A model generated the notes under the pieces. It saw only the letters and a program-made list of their open reading frames with translations. It ran no database searches and was not told the DNA's origin. A DNA stretch of 64,000 nucleotides from Acinetobacter calcoaceticus DSM 30006 = CIP 81.8 (GTDB lineage: Bacteria > Pseudomonadota > Gammaproteobacteria > Pseudomonadales > Moraxellaceae): the NCBI RefSeq assembly GCF_000368965.1, contig NZ_KB849780.1, forward strand, positions 1,922,145 through 1,986,144, read 5' to 3'. Below are positions 1 to 11,838 of the stretch, in pieces. Positions within the stretch are counted from its first letter, which is position 1; each line of letters opens with the position of its first letter. A program made the translations under genes and the position numbers.

Positions 1-305
1 TTCTGAGGTGCAATAGACTGAGCATCGCTGCCATTAGTAACACCATTCTCTTTAAACATATTGTCTACAACAGAGATTGGAAAAACGTAATAGCCAGCTT
101 CTGCAACAGGCGCCACCACAGTAGGCCAATAACTATAAGTCGCTTTTACATCAGGCGAATCATTGACTGGCGGCAATACCAAAATCGATTTTGGCATATG
201 CGCTTTATAAGCCGTAATATCTTTATTCGGCGGTGGAGTAACAGCACATCCCGTAAATGCAAGGCTAGAAATAACCAAACCAGCAATTAAAAATTTCTTA
301 ATCAT
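1..305 (-). CDS. DUF799 (GNA1162-like) lipoprotein, 3' end beyond window
   Basis: Last gene of a three-gene operon on the minus strand; only about the first 100 codons are inside the window and the left edge cuts it. The N-terminus is a lipoprotein signal (MIKKFLIAGL..., lipobox ending FTGC near residue 20). The mature part carries the DUF799 pattern of a Pro-Lys-Ser strand entering a hydrophobic LVLPPVN motif, followed by AGYYVFPISVVDNM. Family members are predicted periplasmic or outer-membrane lipoproteins of unknown role that travel with CsgG-like proteins. The start codon overlaps the stop of the upstream DUF4810 gene (ATGA), so translation is probably coupled. Family call is by recognition of the motif pattern. 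Confidence 0.8.
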   Translation of the reverse strand, partial: MIKKFLIAGLVISSLAFTGCAVTPPPNKDITAYKAHMPKSILVLPPVNDSPDVKATYSYWPTVVAPVAEAGYYVFPISVVDNMFKENGVTNGSDAQSIAPQ

Positions 306-670
306 GATTTTGTATTCCCACCATTAGCATTCATTTTTTGCAATAAACGATCCATTAAAACCGTAGACTCTGGATATACTTGACGTTCAAGCTGGAAATA
401 CTCGATTGCTTTTTGAGAATTATTTTCTTGCAAATATAATAATCCCAAATGAGCATATAAACCTGGTGGAACGGCTAAGCCCTTACCTTTAGTTTTTTCA
501 ATTTCAGCTTCTAATTTTGTGATTTGCGAACTTGGTGTAGCTTTCTCAGGTGCGTTATACATCAAATAAGTTTGATGAGTATAAGTTCCCCAATTATATA
601 AAGGTTGAGGACCAGCGGCGCAACCCACCAATCCCATAGCAAGAAAACTGCTTAAAAGAATTTTTTTCAT
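302..670 (-). CDS. DUF4810 lipoprotein
   Basis: A 122-residue predicted lipoprotein with a signal peptide ending in lipobox LVGC (Cys17). After it comes an YNWGTY element and a TPR-like helical hairpin near residues 70-105 (YAHLGLLYLQ...AIEYFQLE), which fits the DUF4810 family. It is the middle gene of the CsgG-DUF4810-DUF799 operon: 17 bases separate it from the upstream CsgG gene and its stop overlaps the next start. The biochemical function is not known. Co-occurrence suggests the three lipoproteins form or support one outer-membrane assembly. Confidence 0.8.
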   Translation of the reverse strand: MKKILLSSFLAMGLVGCAAGPQPLYNWGTYTHQTYLMYNAPEKATPSSQITKLEAEIEKTKGKGLAVPPGLYAHLGLLYLQENNSQKAIEYFQLERQVYPESTVLMDRLLQKMNANGGNTKS

Positions 671-687
671 CTAACACATATCCAAAA

Positions 688-1359
688 TTATTGAACTGAC
701 CAACGGTTATTTTGAATATCTGTCACAAGATTATTAACTGCTTCACGAACAGCTAAATCGAGTACTTTGCCATTTAAAGTAGAATCATAAGAAGCTGTAG
801 AGCCAAAACCTAATACTTCACGAGCACCTAATGCATATTCACCTGCACCCTGTACGGAATGCACAACTTCTGATGTTTTTACATCAACAACATTTAAATT
901 AACTTTTGCATAAGCAACTTGCTCTTTACCGCGACCTAAAATACCAAATAATTGCTGATCGCCTACTTCTTTACGACCAAATTCAGATACGTCACCAGTA
1001 ATGACATAACGAGCGCCTTTAATAGATTGGCTTGTATTGCTATAACCAACTTCTTGTTTAATTTCAGATAAATTATCGCGATTTAAAACTGTAAAATAAC
1101 CAGTTTGCTGTAAATGTGTCTCAAGAATAGTTTTCGCCTGCCCACCTAGACGATCTACATTGTCAGAGAAAACACCTCTCATATAACTAGAGCGATTATC
1201 AAATTTACCAATAGAAACTGGAGCTTTTACTCCGGTATATTTAATTTGAGATGTAGCTACAGCTACTTGTGGGCTTTGGATCGTTCTTGAAGTTTCAGTA
1301 GTTGAACATGCAATTAAACTGAAAGAACTCAAAGTAGTAATGATTAATATTTTTTTCAT
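688..1359 (-). CDS. CsgG/HfaB-family outer-membrane lipoprotein
   Basis: A 223-residue protein with a lipoprotein signal (MKKILIITT..., lipobox LIAC, Cys18). The body follows the CsgG-like fold: VSIGKFDNRS near residue 50, a GGQAKTILETHLQQTGYF segment, then TGDVSEFG and VDVKTSEVVHS strands. CsgG of E. coli is the curli secretion pore, but no csgA, csgB, csgE or csgF is present here, so a curli role is not supported. It heads an operon with DUF4810 and DUF799 lipoproteins. About 290 bases separate it from the tetR terminator region upstream, so its promoter should lie at 1360-1480. Confidence 0.82.
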   Translation of the reverse strand: MKKILIITTLSSFSLIACSTTETSRTIQSPQVAVATSQIKYTGVKAPVSIGKFDNRSSYMRGVFSDNVDRLGGQAKTILETHLQQTGYFTVLNRDNLSEIKQEVGYSNTSQSIKGARYVITGDVSEFGRKEVGDQQLFGILGRGKEQVAYAKVNLNVVDVKTSEVVHSVQGAGEYALGAREVLGFGSTASYDSTLNGKVLDLAVREAVNNLVTDIQNNRWSVQ

Positions 1360-1484
1360 GTTTACTCTATAATGGTTACAAAATATAAAGAATACATATT
1401 ATATACAAAAAGACTGTCAAACAATCCAGCAATTTAACCAATGAGTAAAAAATGCTATTTTTATTTTAGAAATATTTAATTAAT

Positions 1485-1515
1485 AAAAAACTCCTATTTT
1501 TATAGGAGCTTTTTG
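1485..1515 (-). terminator. Rho-independent terminator after tetR-like gene
   Basis: Stem CTCCTA (1491-1496) with TAGGAG (1503-1508), flanked by an A-run on the left that reads as a T-run on the minus strand. It lies downstream of the TetR gene ending at 1650 and upstream of the CsgG operon, so it separates the two minus-strand units. Confidence 0.7.
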
Positions 1516-1649
1516 AATTTGGTTACAGTGATATATGTGTGCAAGCAATCTTATAAAATATTATAAATATAATAATAAATCGAGCAGCAATTATTACTGG
1601 CCTTAGTTAAGCTTTTTAGTATCTTTCCTTACCTATATCCTCATCTAAC

Positions 1650-2204
1650 TTACCCCAAAGTAATTAAAAAATAATCTAACAACCTTTCTCTTTCATCGGG
1701 CTTGTTCGGATCTAAAAGCTGAACCATTGCCCCATCTATCACAAACAAGAACATGTGAGCATCAGGTTTTGAAGCATTTGCATTGGTGGTTAAAAGCAAA
1801 TTATAGATTTCATTAATGAACCAGTTTCGATAATCAACGACTACCTGATATGCCTTGGGATGTGTTTTTGAAATCTCAAAAATAGCTTTAAAAGGCAAAT
1901 GATAAAGCCCGTCTAAATCGGCATGTAAAAAGTAAATTTTGCGAAGCTTTTCAAGCAGAGTTAAGTCTTTTTGAACATAAATGATTGAAAGCACTTCTTG
2001 TTTAAGACCATCTTTTTGGAAAGTCAGGCTCATTTCAATTAGCCTTTCTTTTGAGTGAAAGTAATTATAAAAAGTGGCTTTGGGAACTTTTGCTGACTCA
2101 ATAATTCGGTCGACCCCGACATTATGAAAGCCATAGTTGTTAAACAGATATCGGGAAGTGTGAAGCACACTTAAAGCACGAAATGGGAGATCTGAATGTG
2201 GCAT
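1650..2204 (-). CDS. TetR-family transcriptional regulator
   Basis: A 184-residue one-component repressor. The N-terminal helix-turn-helix is clear: a YLFNNYGFHNVGVDRII stretch, then SAKVPKATFYNYFHSKERL, the typical recognition helix and its following helix (about residues 15-60). The rest is the all-helical ligand and dimerisation domain. The start was moved in from an upstream in-frame codon at 2261 to the ATG at 2204, because the extra 19 residues do not resemble the family and the HTH then sits at its usual distance from the N-terminus. No obvious target gene adjoins it: left is the CsgG operon, right an intergenic structured RNA. The ligand is unknown. Confidence 0.8.
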   Translation of the reverse strand: MPHSDLPFRALSVLHTSRYLFNNYGFHNVGVDRIIESAKVPKATFYNYFHSKERLIEMSLTFQKDGLKQEVLSIIYVQKDLTLLEKLRKIYFLHADLDGLYHLPFKAIFEISKTHPKAYQVVVDYRNWFINEIYNLLLTTNANASKPDAHMFLFVIDGAMVQLLDPNKPDERERLLDYFLITLG

Positions 2205-2423
2205 AGTTTTACCGTTATAAAAAATTCTTGTTGTATATAAATGAGATAAAAATGCCTTCACTCTTTTTTAAACAAATAAAAGGTATAGCAAAGCCGTAAA
2301 GACTGTGCTTGGCACATCTCAAGTTTTATTGTTGATTAAGTTTTAAGTGATAAAGATTTAAAGTCCGAAAAGCCTAGTGACTTTCAAACTGCTATAAAAG
2401 TTTAAGTTGTGTCGTTATAGCTT

Positions 2424-2712
2424 TTGGCAAAGGCTGCCAAGAAATAATGAATGTGCAAAGCCAACTCCTTTTTATTGGGAGTTCTGCCAAAACATTAAAA
2501 TTATGGTGGCAGAACGAAAGGGGTTCGCAGACTGGTCATAGATCCAGCACACCCAAAGGTGTCCCCCTCCGTTCCACCATAGAGGGGGCGCGAGGGTGTA
2601 CACACTAAAAGTATAAAACCTTTAATGCTTCTATGAGACGGTCTGCGACAACCGACTGGCAATGTGGCCAGCAGGCAAAGGATAGTGCTCTACCCTATTG
2701 CAGTCAAGCACA
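2424..2712. ncRNA. Candidate structured RNA made of nested inverted repeats
   Basis: No convincing ORF crosses this block, yet it is packed with complementary segments. Seen directly: TTGGCA/TGCCAA (2424-2440); AACTCC/GGAGTT (2463-2483); GTTCTGCCA (2481-2489) with TGGCAGAAC (2507-2515); CTGG/CCAG (2532-2546); ACACC-CAAA-GGTGT (2549-2562); CCCCCTC (2563-2569) with GAGGGGG (2582-2588); CTGGC/GCCAG (2656-2671); and a long-range helix CGCAGAC (2526-2532) with GTCTGCG (2641-2647). The loop of the C/G-rich hairpin (2570-2580) is complementary to 2503-2516, so two structures compete. The C-rich hairpins recall phage C4-type antisense RNA, but I cannot confirm that. Strand is uncertain; plus is more likely if it precedes the small gene at 2853. 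Confidence 0.5.
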
Positions 2713-2852
2713 CAAAACGACATTTGCTTTAAAATAGATCATTAAAAAGTAAGGGTAAATAATGAGTCCGTTATTGTTAAAGAAGGGTTTATAACGGTAT
2801 TGAAATTTATATAGATATATTAGTTGCGGTGGGTAAGAATAGAATATAAAAA

Positions 2853-3134
2853 ATGGAAAACAATGAAATGAAAATATCTTTATTAGATGTACAACAAGTA
2901 TTCAATGATCTATTAAACCATAAAATCAGCCGAGACGATGCTGAAGAATGGGCAAGAAAAAGAATGAATGCACTGGATAACCAAGACTTAATTTTTGATC
3001 CTCCTATTAAAGAGGAACTCCTATGGAAAGCAGTAATATATTTAAGTGGTGTTGGGTTAAAAATATCTCCTAATAAATATATGGAAGATGAAATTGGCAT
3101 TAAAGAAATGTTTAGTACTTATTGGAATCAATGA
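2853..3134 (+). CDS. Small cytosolic protein, immunity-protein-like
   Basis: A 93-residue protein without signal or membrane segment. The N-terminal half is a helical segment with a DAEEWARKRM motif (about residues 30-39). The C-terminal half has ELLWKAVIYLSGVGLK and a YMEDEIGIKEMF tail. An acidic helix ending in a WA pair followed by a Trp-x-Ala-x-x-Tyr-Leu-x-Gly segment is seen in several families of small toxin-immunity proteins, which is the basis of the call; no specific family is claimed. No toxin gene adjoins it, so it would be an orphan. The Shine-Dalgarno is weak (GGTGGG lies far upstream); an internal ATG at 2868 is an alternative start. The earlier frame is closed by TAA at 2847-2849. 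Confidence 0.55.
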   Translation: MENNEMKISLLDVQQVFNDLLNHKISRDDAEEWARKRMNALDNQDLIFDPPIKEELLWKAVIYLSGVGLKISPNKYMEDEIGIKEMFSTYWNQ

Positions 3135-3201
3135 GTTTTTTAGCGAAAATTTATACCCCAAATTATAAGATGATTAAATTAAAACAACATTCTAAATAAA
3201 A

Positions 3202-3240
3202 AAAGCTAAGCCCAATAACCGTGACTTAGCTTTGAAAAAT
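3202..3240 (-). terminator. Terminator between convergent small genes
   Basis: Perfect 9-bp stem AAAGCTAAG (3202-3210) with CTTAGCTTT (3225-3233). On the minus strand the stem is followed by a long T-run, so it mainly ends the gene at 3254-3625; it may also stop plus-strand transcription from 2853-3134. Confidence 0.75.
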
Positions 3241-3253
3241 AATTTAACAGGCT

Positions 3254-3625
3254 CTATCTAGAAAATTTATGGTCTTTAGGAAGTGGAGCATCACATGGTT
3301 GATCCGTCTTTACATTGACCATTTTCACAGGCCCATCATTGTAGATTGTTACCTTACAGCCTTTTACGACATATTCCTGTTGAATTCCACCATACATTTC
3401 ATCCTCAGAAACAGCAGATGCAACATCACAAGCCTCGTCAGCACGGCATGCAGCCTCTTCTTCACCAACCTCTACAGCTTCTGCTCCAGCTGCTTCCATT
3501 GCGTCTACAGCACTCTCTTGCACTTCAGCATCTACAGTCTGTATCTTTGCTGCATATGTATTTGAAAGATTCATCATAAGAAAAATTGCAAGAAATAATT
3601 TACTACAGTGATTTATTAAATTCAT
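3254..3625 (-). CDS. Small secreted acidic protein, unknown function
   Basis: A 123-residue protein with a clear Sec signal (basic MNLINHCSK, hydrophobic core LFLAIFLMM, probable cleavage after TYA near residue 25). The mature N-terminal part is very rich in Ala and Glu (residues 30-75, AVDAMEAAGAEAVEVGEEEA) and holds a CRADEAC pair of cysteines. A second pair lies in the C-terminal part (KGCKVTIYN and QPCDAPLP), so two disulfides are plausible in the periplasm. I do not recognise the family. It is monocistronic, with its own terminator at 3202-3240. Confidence 0.65.
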   Translation of the reverse strand: MNLINHCSKLFLAIFLMMNLSNTYAAKIQTVDAEVQESAVDAMEAAGAEAVEVGEEEAACRADEACDVASAVSEDEMYGGIQQEYVVKGCKVTIYNDGPVKMVNVKTDQPCDAPLPKDHKFSR

Positions 3626-3909
3626 GAACTATCCATATCTATTAATTTAAATTCAGCGTATACCGAGATCGATTTTACTTTGCCAGTTAGGAATGCAAAG
3701 GGGTTAGTATTATAAGGAGCTATTTACCCATAATTATACATATAGCAGCAATAGTTGACCCGAAAGGATTCTTCAAACAATTACAAGATATTGACCATTA
3801 TGAGGGTGCAATTAACTACAAAATATAAAATTAAACTGAAATCTAATTCTGCCCAACTCAATCCAAATTTTTATATGGGTTGCTAAGTACTAAAAAACAT
3901 ACACATAAA
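3626..3909. other. Intergenic region without a convincing gene
   Basis: About 280 bases. A reading frame without a start codon is open on the plus strand from 3691 to 3822 and contains the peptide-like stretch IVDPKGFFKQLQDIDHY, ending in TAA. It may be a decayed 3' gene end, but no start or Shine-Dalgarno fits. The promoter of the small secreted protein should be near 3630-3680. Nothing else is visible. Confidence 0.4.
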
Positions 3910-3938
3910 AAAAGCCCCTGCTTTTAACAGGGGCTTTT
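3910..3938 (-). terminator. Terminator of tRNA-Ser
   Basis: Perfect stem AAAAGCCCCTG (3910-3920) with CAGGGGCTTTT (3928-3938) and, on the minus strand, a following T-run. It lies six bases beyond the CCA end of tRNA-Ser. Confidence 0.85.
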
Positions 3939-3944
3939 CGAATT

Positions 3945-4034
3945 TGGCGGAAGCGGTGAGATTCGAACTCACGGAGGACTCACACCCTCGTCGGTTTTCA
4001 AGACCGGTGCATTAAACCGCTCTGCCACGCTTCC
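3945..4034 (-). tRNA. tRNA-Ser (anticodon UGA)
   Basis: A 90-nt class II tRNA with encoded CCA. On the minus strand the acceptor stem GGAAGCG (4034-4028) pairs with CGCTTCC, the anticodon loop reads CUUGAAA (anticodon UGA), a long variable arm follows, and the T-loop is GTTCGAATC. The long variable arm and UGA anticodon identify serine. A strong terminator follows at 3910-3938. Confidence 0.97.
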
Positions 4035-4120
4035 ATGTGCGTAAGAATACAAAGCTTATTCATTTTATTCAAGAAAAATATCATCGCTTTGTGTTCAAGT
4101 GCGTATTGTTTCATCAAATA

Positions 4121-7955
<3,835 letters not shown>

Positions 7956-7970
7956 TTTTTCTTAGCTCAT

Positions 7971-8000
7971 AAAAAAGCCACCTACAAAGGTGGCTTTTTT
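7971..8000. terminator. Bidirectional terminator between argG and the GGDEF gene
   Basis: Stem AAAAAAGCCACC (7971-7982) with GGTGGCTTTTTT (7989-8000), A-run and T-run on opposite sides. It serves argG on the plus strand and the convergent diguanylate cyclase gene on the minus strand. Confidence 0.92.
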
Positions 8001-8017
8001 ATTTTAAACGTTTGAGC

Positions 8018-9280
8018 TTAAGCAATTTCTGGTAACTGCAAAGGCTGATAATAAATCTGGTTACGTCCAAGCTGCTTAGCCCGATATAAAGCTTGATCGG
8101 CAGCATGAATTAAATTTTCCTGAGTTACTCTTAAGCCTTCCGTATAAACAGTAAAACCTAAACTAATAGTCACATGCTGAGAAACCAATGATGCAGCATG
8201 AGGAATCGCTTGACGTTCTATAGCTTTATAAATATTGGCAGCCACAGCATATGCACCTTGAGCCGGTGTTTTTGGCAAAAGAACGACAAACTCCTCTCCG
8301 CCATAACGGGCAACAAAATCAACATGACGAATAGAATTTTTAATTGCAGAGGCAATAGACGAGATGACCTTGTCTCCCATCTGGTGTCCATAACAATCGT
8401 TATAGTTTTTAAAAAAATCGATATCAATAAATAAAACTGCCAATGGACGTTGTTCTTGCTTTGCCCGATAGTAAAAAAAGTCGAACATCTCATCGAAAGT
8501 ACGTCGATTAGAAATTTTAGTGAGCGCATCCTGCTGACTTAAATGAAGCAACTCAGATGCCTCAATACGTAAAATCTGTTCGTTAAGCTCAGCAAGCTGA
8601 TTATTTAAAAAAAGGCTTCTTTCTCTAGACGTGAGCATCGTACTAATTGAAAAACCCAAAATACAGCTACCAAATAGTGCTCTTCCCAAAGCAATATAGT
8701 CACAATCCGCTTGAAATAAAATTAATAGAGAAAAAACACAAATGGCTGCGATCAAACCCACATAAAGCATATGCAAAGGCTTTATACCGCTCAAGATAAA
8801 GCCAAGCATATATAAAAAAGAAAGTAGTAACATCGACTGATTTTTAAGAGCGATATTTCCTACACTAAGAAGCAACATTGCATTGACAATAATGGTAAAA
8901 AATACAATCCCGCATGCAGCAATATAAAAATATTCAGAGAGTTTCTTAAACTTGGCAAATACCCAAAATAACAGTAGCGCACCTGCAATATTAATTGCAC
9001 TTAATATGCAGTAAATAAAATCCCAAGTTATGTAAGGTACACCTATCACCAAATAGTCTGTGGGTAGCACTAGCAAAATAAAAATAAGATAGGTTAGGAC
9101 ACCACTTGCTAAAAATTTTGAGATATTTTGTTTTGTTCGCTCAAGATTTAAGCTCCAGAATTTTTTTTCTAATTGATGGGGCAAAGCTGTATTGGCATAA
9201 CGATGGGTATGTAAAGTTACCAGATATTCTATTTCTTCTTTTGCTTTGAGTAATTCATGTACATTTCCCCTATTTACCAC
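8018..9280 (-). CDS. Membrane-bound diguanylate cyclase (GGDEF)
   Basis: A 420-residue protein predicted to make cyclic di-GMP from two GTP at the inner membrane. The N-terminal 55 residues are cytosolic, followed by about six hydrophobic segments (roughly 59-80, 84-108, 118-140, 146-165, 168-190, 196-216), a short coiled linker and a C-terminal GGDEF domain (about 245-415). The active-site signature is GGEEF (residues 327-331), and an RHVD inhibitory I-site lies exactly five residues before it, so product feedback is expected. The start is GTG at 9280 behind AGGAAACGGG. No EAL domain. It diverges from pyrC. The ligand of the membrane sensor is unknown. Confidence 0.93.
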   Translation of the reverse strand: MVNRGNVHELLKAKEEIEYLVTLHTHRYANTALPHQLEKKFWSLNLERTKQNISKFLASGVLTYLIFILLVLPTDYLVIGVPYITWDFIYCILSAINIAGALLLFWVFAKFKKLSEYFYIAACGIVFFTIIVNAMLLLSVGNIALKNQSMLLLSFLYMLGFILSGIKPLHMLYVGLIAAICVFSLLILFQADCDYIALGRALFGSCILGFSISTMLTSRERSLFLNNQLAELNEQILRIEASELLHLSQQDALTKISNRRTFDEMFDFFYYRAKQEQRPLAVLFIDIDFFKNYNDCYGHQMGDKVISSIASAIKNSIRHVDFVARYGGEEFVVLLPKTPAQGAYAVAANIYKAIERQAIPHAASLVSQHVTISLGFTVYTEGLRVTQENLIHAADQALYRAKQLGRNQIYYQPLQLPEIA

Positions 9281-9429
9281 TACCCGTTTCCTGCCTCTTA
9301 CACATTAACAAAATATAACATTATTTTTTAACGCCTCTTGCGCTTTATTTTGCCATTTGTCCGTAATTCTCGTTACCATTTTCACACTTTATCGATTATC
9401 ATTTGTTTTATTTCGAAGTTTGAACTGCC

Positions 9430-10464
9430 TTGAACTCTATTACCCTGCTCCAGCCAGATGATTGGCATGCACATTTACGTGATGGTTTAGCATTAAAACG
9501 TACCGTACCTGATTTGGCTAAACAGTTTGCTCGTGCGATCTGTATGCCAAACCTTGTTCCGCCAGTAAAAACTGTGGAAGAAGCATTAGCTTACCGTGAA
9601 CGTATTCTTGCTCATGTTCCAGAGGGTCTGAATTTTGACCCACGTATGGTGCTTTATTTTACTGACTTCACTTCACCAGACGAAGTTCGTAAAATTAAAG
9701 AATCTGGACATGTAAATGCAATTAAACTTTATCCAGCTGGCGCGACCACCAACTCTGATAACGGTGTAAGTGACATTCGTAAAGTTTATGCAGTTATTGA
9801 GCAATTAGAAGAGCATCAAGTTCCTTTATTACTTCATGGTGAAGTAACTCATAACCACGTCGATATTTTTGACCGTGAAAAACGTTTCCTTGATGAAGTA
9901 CTCAACCCACTTTTAAAACAGTTTCCAAAACTTAAAGTGGTACTTGAGCACATCACCACAAGCGATGCAGCTCATTTTGTTTTAGAACATGACCGTAATG
10001 TTGCTGCAACAATCACCCCTCAGCATTTATTATTTAACCGTAATGACATGTTGGTCGGTGGTATTAAACCGCATTTTTATTGTTTACCAATTTTAAAGCG
10101 CCAAACACACCAAACAACTTTGCTTGAAGTTGCAACGAGTGGTAATCCTAAATTTTTCTTAGGTACAGACAGTGCGCCGCACTCGCAAGATGCAAAAGAA
10201 AATGCGTGTGGCTGTGCGGGCTGTTATAGTGCACCAAATGCGATTGAGCTTTATGCCCAAGCATTTGACCAAGTGGGTAAATTAGAACGCCTAGAAGGCT
10301 TTGCAAGCCACTTTGGTGCAGACTTTTACGGTCTACCACGTAATACTTCTACTATTACCTTGGTAAAAGAAGATAACCTTGTACCAGAATCTTTTGATTA
10401 TTTAGATGATCAAAAAATTATCCCGCTGCATGCCGGGAAAACGCTGCAATGGAGAAAAGTGTGA
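9430..10464 (+). CDS. pyrC: Dihydroorotase (class II)
   Basis: Cyclises carbamoyl-aspartate to dihydroorotate in pyrimidine synthesis. The 344 residues match the E. coli PyrC type. Zinc ligands are visible: [10 protein letters not shown] (the HxH pair near residue 13), the carbamylated Lys in [26 protein letters not shown] and the final Asp in [17 protein letters not shown] motif near residue 258 is also family-typical. The only start that keeps the conserved N-terminus is TTG at 9430. The last codons overlap the start of rnt, so the two genes are probably translated from one message. Confidence 0.95.
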   Translation: MNSITLLQPDDWHAHLRDGLALKRTVPDLAKQFARAICMPNLVPPVKTVEEALAYRERILAHVPEGLNFDPRMVLYFTDFTSPDEVRKIKESGHVNAIKLYPAGATTNSDNGVSDIRKVYAVIEQLEEHQVPLLLHGEVTHNHVDIFDREKRFLDEVLNPLLKQFPKLKVVLEHITTSDAAHFVLEHDRNVAATITPQHLLFNRNDMLVGGIKPHFYCLPILKRQTHQTTLLEVATSGNPKFFLGTDSAPHSQDAKENACGCAGCYSAPNAIELYAQAFDQVGKLERLEGFASHFGADFYGLPRNTSTITLVKEDNLVPESFDYLDDQKIIPLHAGKTLQWRKV

Positions 10465-11111
10465 CACAAGAAACCTCTGTCCCGGTCATTGGCCAACGTT
10501 TTCGTGGCTTCTTGCCTGTTGTTGTTGACGTTGAAACGGCAGGTTTTAATGCCCAGACAGATGCATTGCTAGAAATTGCGTGCATTCCAATTGTGTATGA
10601 TGCTCAGGGACAATTTGTCCCTGGTCCAGCATTTCATGCACACATCAACCCGTTCGAAGGGGCTAACCTCGACCGACGTTCGCTAGACTTTATTGGTATT
10701 GATCCATTCAATCCAATGCGTATGGCAATGGCTGAAGATGAACGGACTGCATTACGCCGTATTTTTAAATCAGTAAATGAAGTTCGTAAACAACAACATT
10801 GTACCCATGCAGTGTTGGTTGGTCATAACGCCCATTTTGATCTTGGTTTTGTTCAAGCAGCGATTGCACGTACAAGCACAAAAAACCAGAACCCTTTTCA
10901 TAGCTTTTCAGTCATGGATACGGTTACTTTAAGTGCTGTTATGTTTGGACAAACTGTCCTTGCTAAAGCCTGCATACAAGCTGGAATTGAGTTCGATGGT
11001 AAAGAAGCACACTCTGCTTTATACGATACTCAGAAAACTGCTGAACTGTTTTGCTATATTTTGAACAAACTGTCTCCTTACCTACTTGACAGTTTGGTGG
11101 CGGCTTCTTAA
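10461..11111 (+). CDS. rnt: Ribonuclease T
   Basis: A DEDDh 3'-5' exonuclease that trims the 3' ends of tRNA, 5S and 23S rRNA. Catalytic residues are seen in [10 protein letters not shown] (Asp and Glu), [10 protein letters not shown] (Asp) and [16 protein letters not shown] (His and Asp). About 216 residues, the family length. I prefer GTG at 10461 as start because GGAG at 10451-10454 gives ideal spacing; the ATG at 10449 is four codons earlier and lacks a ribosome site. This GTG overlaps the pyrC stop (GTGTGA), indicating coupled translation. A tRNA gene follows 18 bases downstream, so the transcript may run into a substrate of this enzyme. Confidence 0.93.
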   Translation: MTQETSVPVIGQRFRGFLPVVVDVETAGFNAQTDALLEIACIPIVYDAQGQFVPGPAFHAHINPFEGANLDRRSLDFIGIDPFNPMRMAMAEDERTALRRIFKSVNEVRKQQHCTHAVLVGHNAHFDLGFVQAAIARTSTKNQNPFHSFSVMDTVTLSAVMFGQTVLAKACIQAGIEFDGKEAHSALYDTQKTAELFCYILNKLSPYLLDSLVAAS

Positions 11112-11129
11112 GATACCGCCATCCTCAAC

Positions 11130-11205
11130 GTCCCTATCGTCTAGAGGCCTAGGACATCGCCCTTTCACGGCGGTAACCGGGGTTCGAATCCCCGTAGGGA
11201 CGCCA
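11130..11205 (+). tRNA. tRNA-Glu (anticodon UUC)
   Basis: A 76-nt tRNA with encoded CCA. Acceptor GTCCCTA (11130-11136) pairs with TAGGGAC before GCCA. The anticodon loop is CUUUCAC (UUC) and the T-loop GTTCGAATC. A weak stem with short T-run (AATTTCTTTTATAAGAAATT) directly follows. A diverged copy of its 3' half occurs at 14268-14311. Confidence 0.97.
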
Positions 11206-11258
11206 ATTTCTTTTATAAGAAATTCATTTAAAAATCACATCTTTTAAATTACATCATC

Positions 11259-11838
11259 TCACTTCAACTTTACTTCATCAGGTTGTACCGCTGGATCATC
11301 TCTTTCAATAATTATTGAATCAGCTACAAACTTTGTTTTTGTTTCACTTGGATTTGATTCTATTGAAACTTGTGGTAATGAAACGGACGAAATATTAAAA
11401 TCAGCATATATTTGTGCAAGCTCTGGTGTTCTTTTATAGCGTATAACTTTAAAACCAGCTTCCCGAATTAAAGCATCTCGTTCAGCATCTAAGTCTTCTT
11501 TTCCTTTATGGCTAGAATCATCTAATTCAACAATAGCAACAATATTGAATGATTTATCTAGTACGACAAAATCAGCTACTTTCCGATTAAATAAATTACG
11601 TGTTGCATATCCTTGTGCTGTCATAAAAGCGCTAAAAGCAACTTGTGCCCAAATAATATGTTCAGGCAATGCTTCTTTTAACTTCATAAAAGTTGGTTGT
11701 TCATTCATGGTAATGATACGTTTTCCTTTGATTGGATTACGCTTTCCATTCCCCCCCCTTGCTTTCTCCTTTCTTTAAAATACTTAAAATTGCCAATATA
11801 ATTATGACCAACAAAAACATACCAATAAGCATAGACAT
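11259..11838 (-). pseudogene. DUF2726 membrane-anchored protein, frameshifted at a poly-G tract
   Basis: Two minus-strand frames together make one DUF2726 protein. The first starts at ATG 11838 behind AAGGGGAAG and encodes an N-terminal membrane helix (MSMLIGMFLLVIIILAIL...) then KKGESKGG, ending after six further codons at TAA. The second continues as NGKRNPIKGKRIITMNEQ... through a nuclease-like DUF2726 domain (QVAFSAFM, RKVADFVVLDK, AIVELDDSSH, RDALIREAGFKVIRYKR). The switch occurs at eight G (11751-11758); seven G would join the frames. DUF2726 has a PD-(D/E)XK-like core: the ADFVVLD and VELDDSSH strands are present. The downstream piece could be expressed alone from ATG 11708 (149 residues). 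Either a slipped, phase-variable tract, a recent mutation, or an assembly error. Confidence 0.8.
11751..11758. repeat. Homopolymer of eight C (G8 on the coding strand)
   Basis: A run of eight identical G/C bases in an AT-rich genome, inside the coding frame of the DUF2726 gene and just after its membrane helix. Loss of one base, or gain of two, restores the full-length frame, as expected of a slipped-strand phase-variation tract. Confidence 0.85.

Noticed and set aside
2807..3100. 97-codon minus-strand ORF opposite the immunity-like gene
   Set aside because: It lies antisense to a more protein-like plus-strand ORF, has a low-complexity hydrophobic and serine-rich product, and no ribosome site.
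3691..3822. Open plus-strand frame with a protein-like stretch ending at TAA
   Set aside because: No ATG, GTG or TTG with a ribosome site; too short to identify. Noted only as a possible gene remnant.
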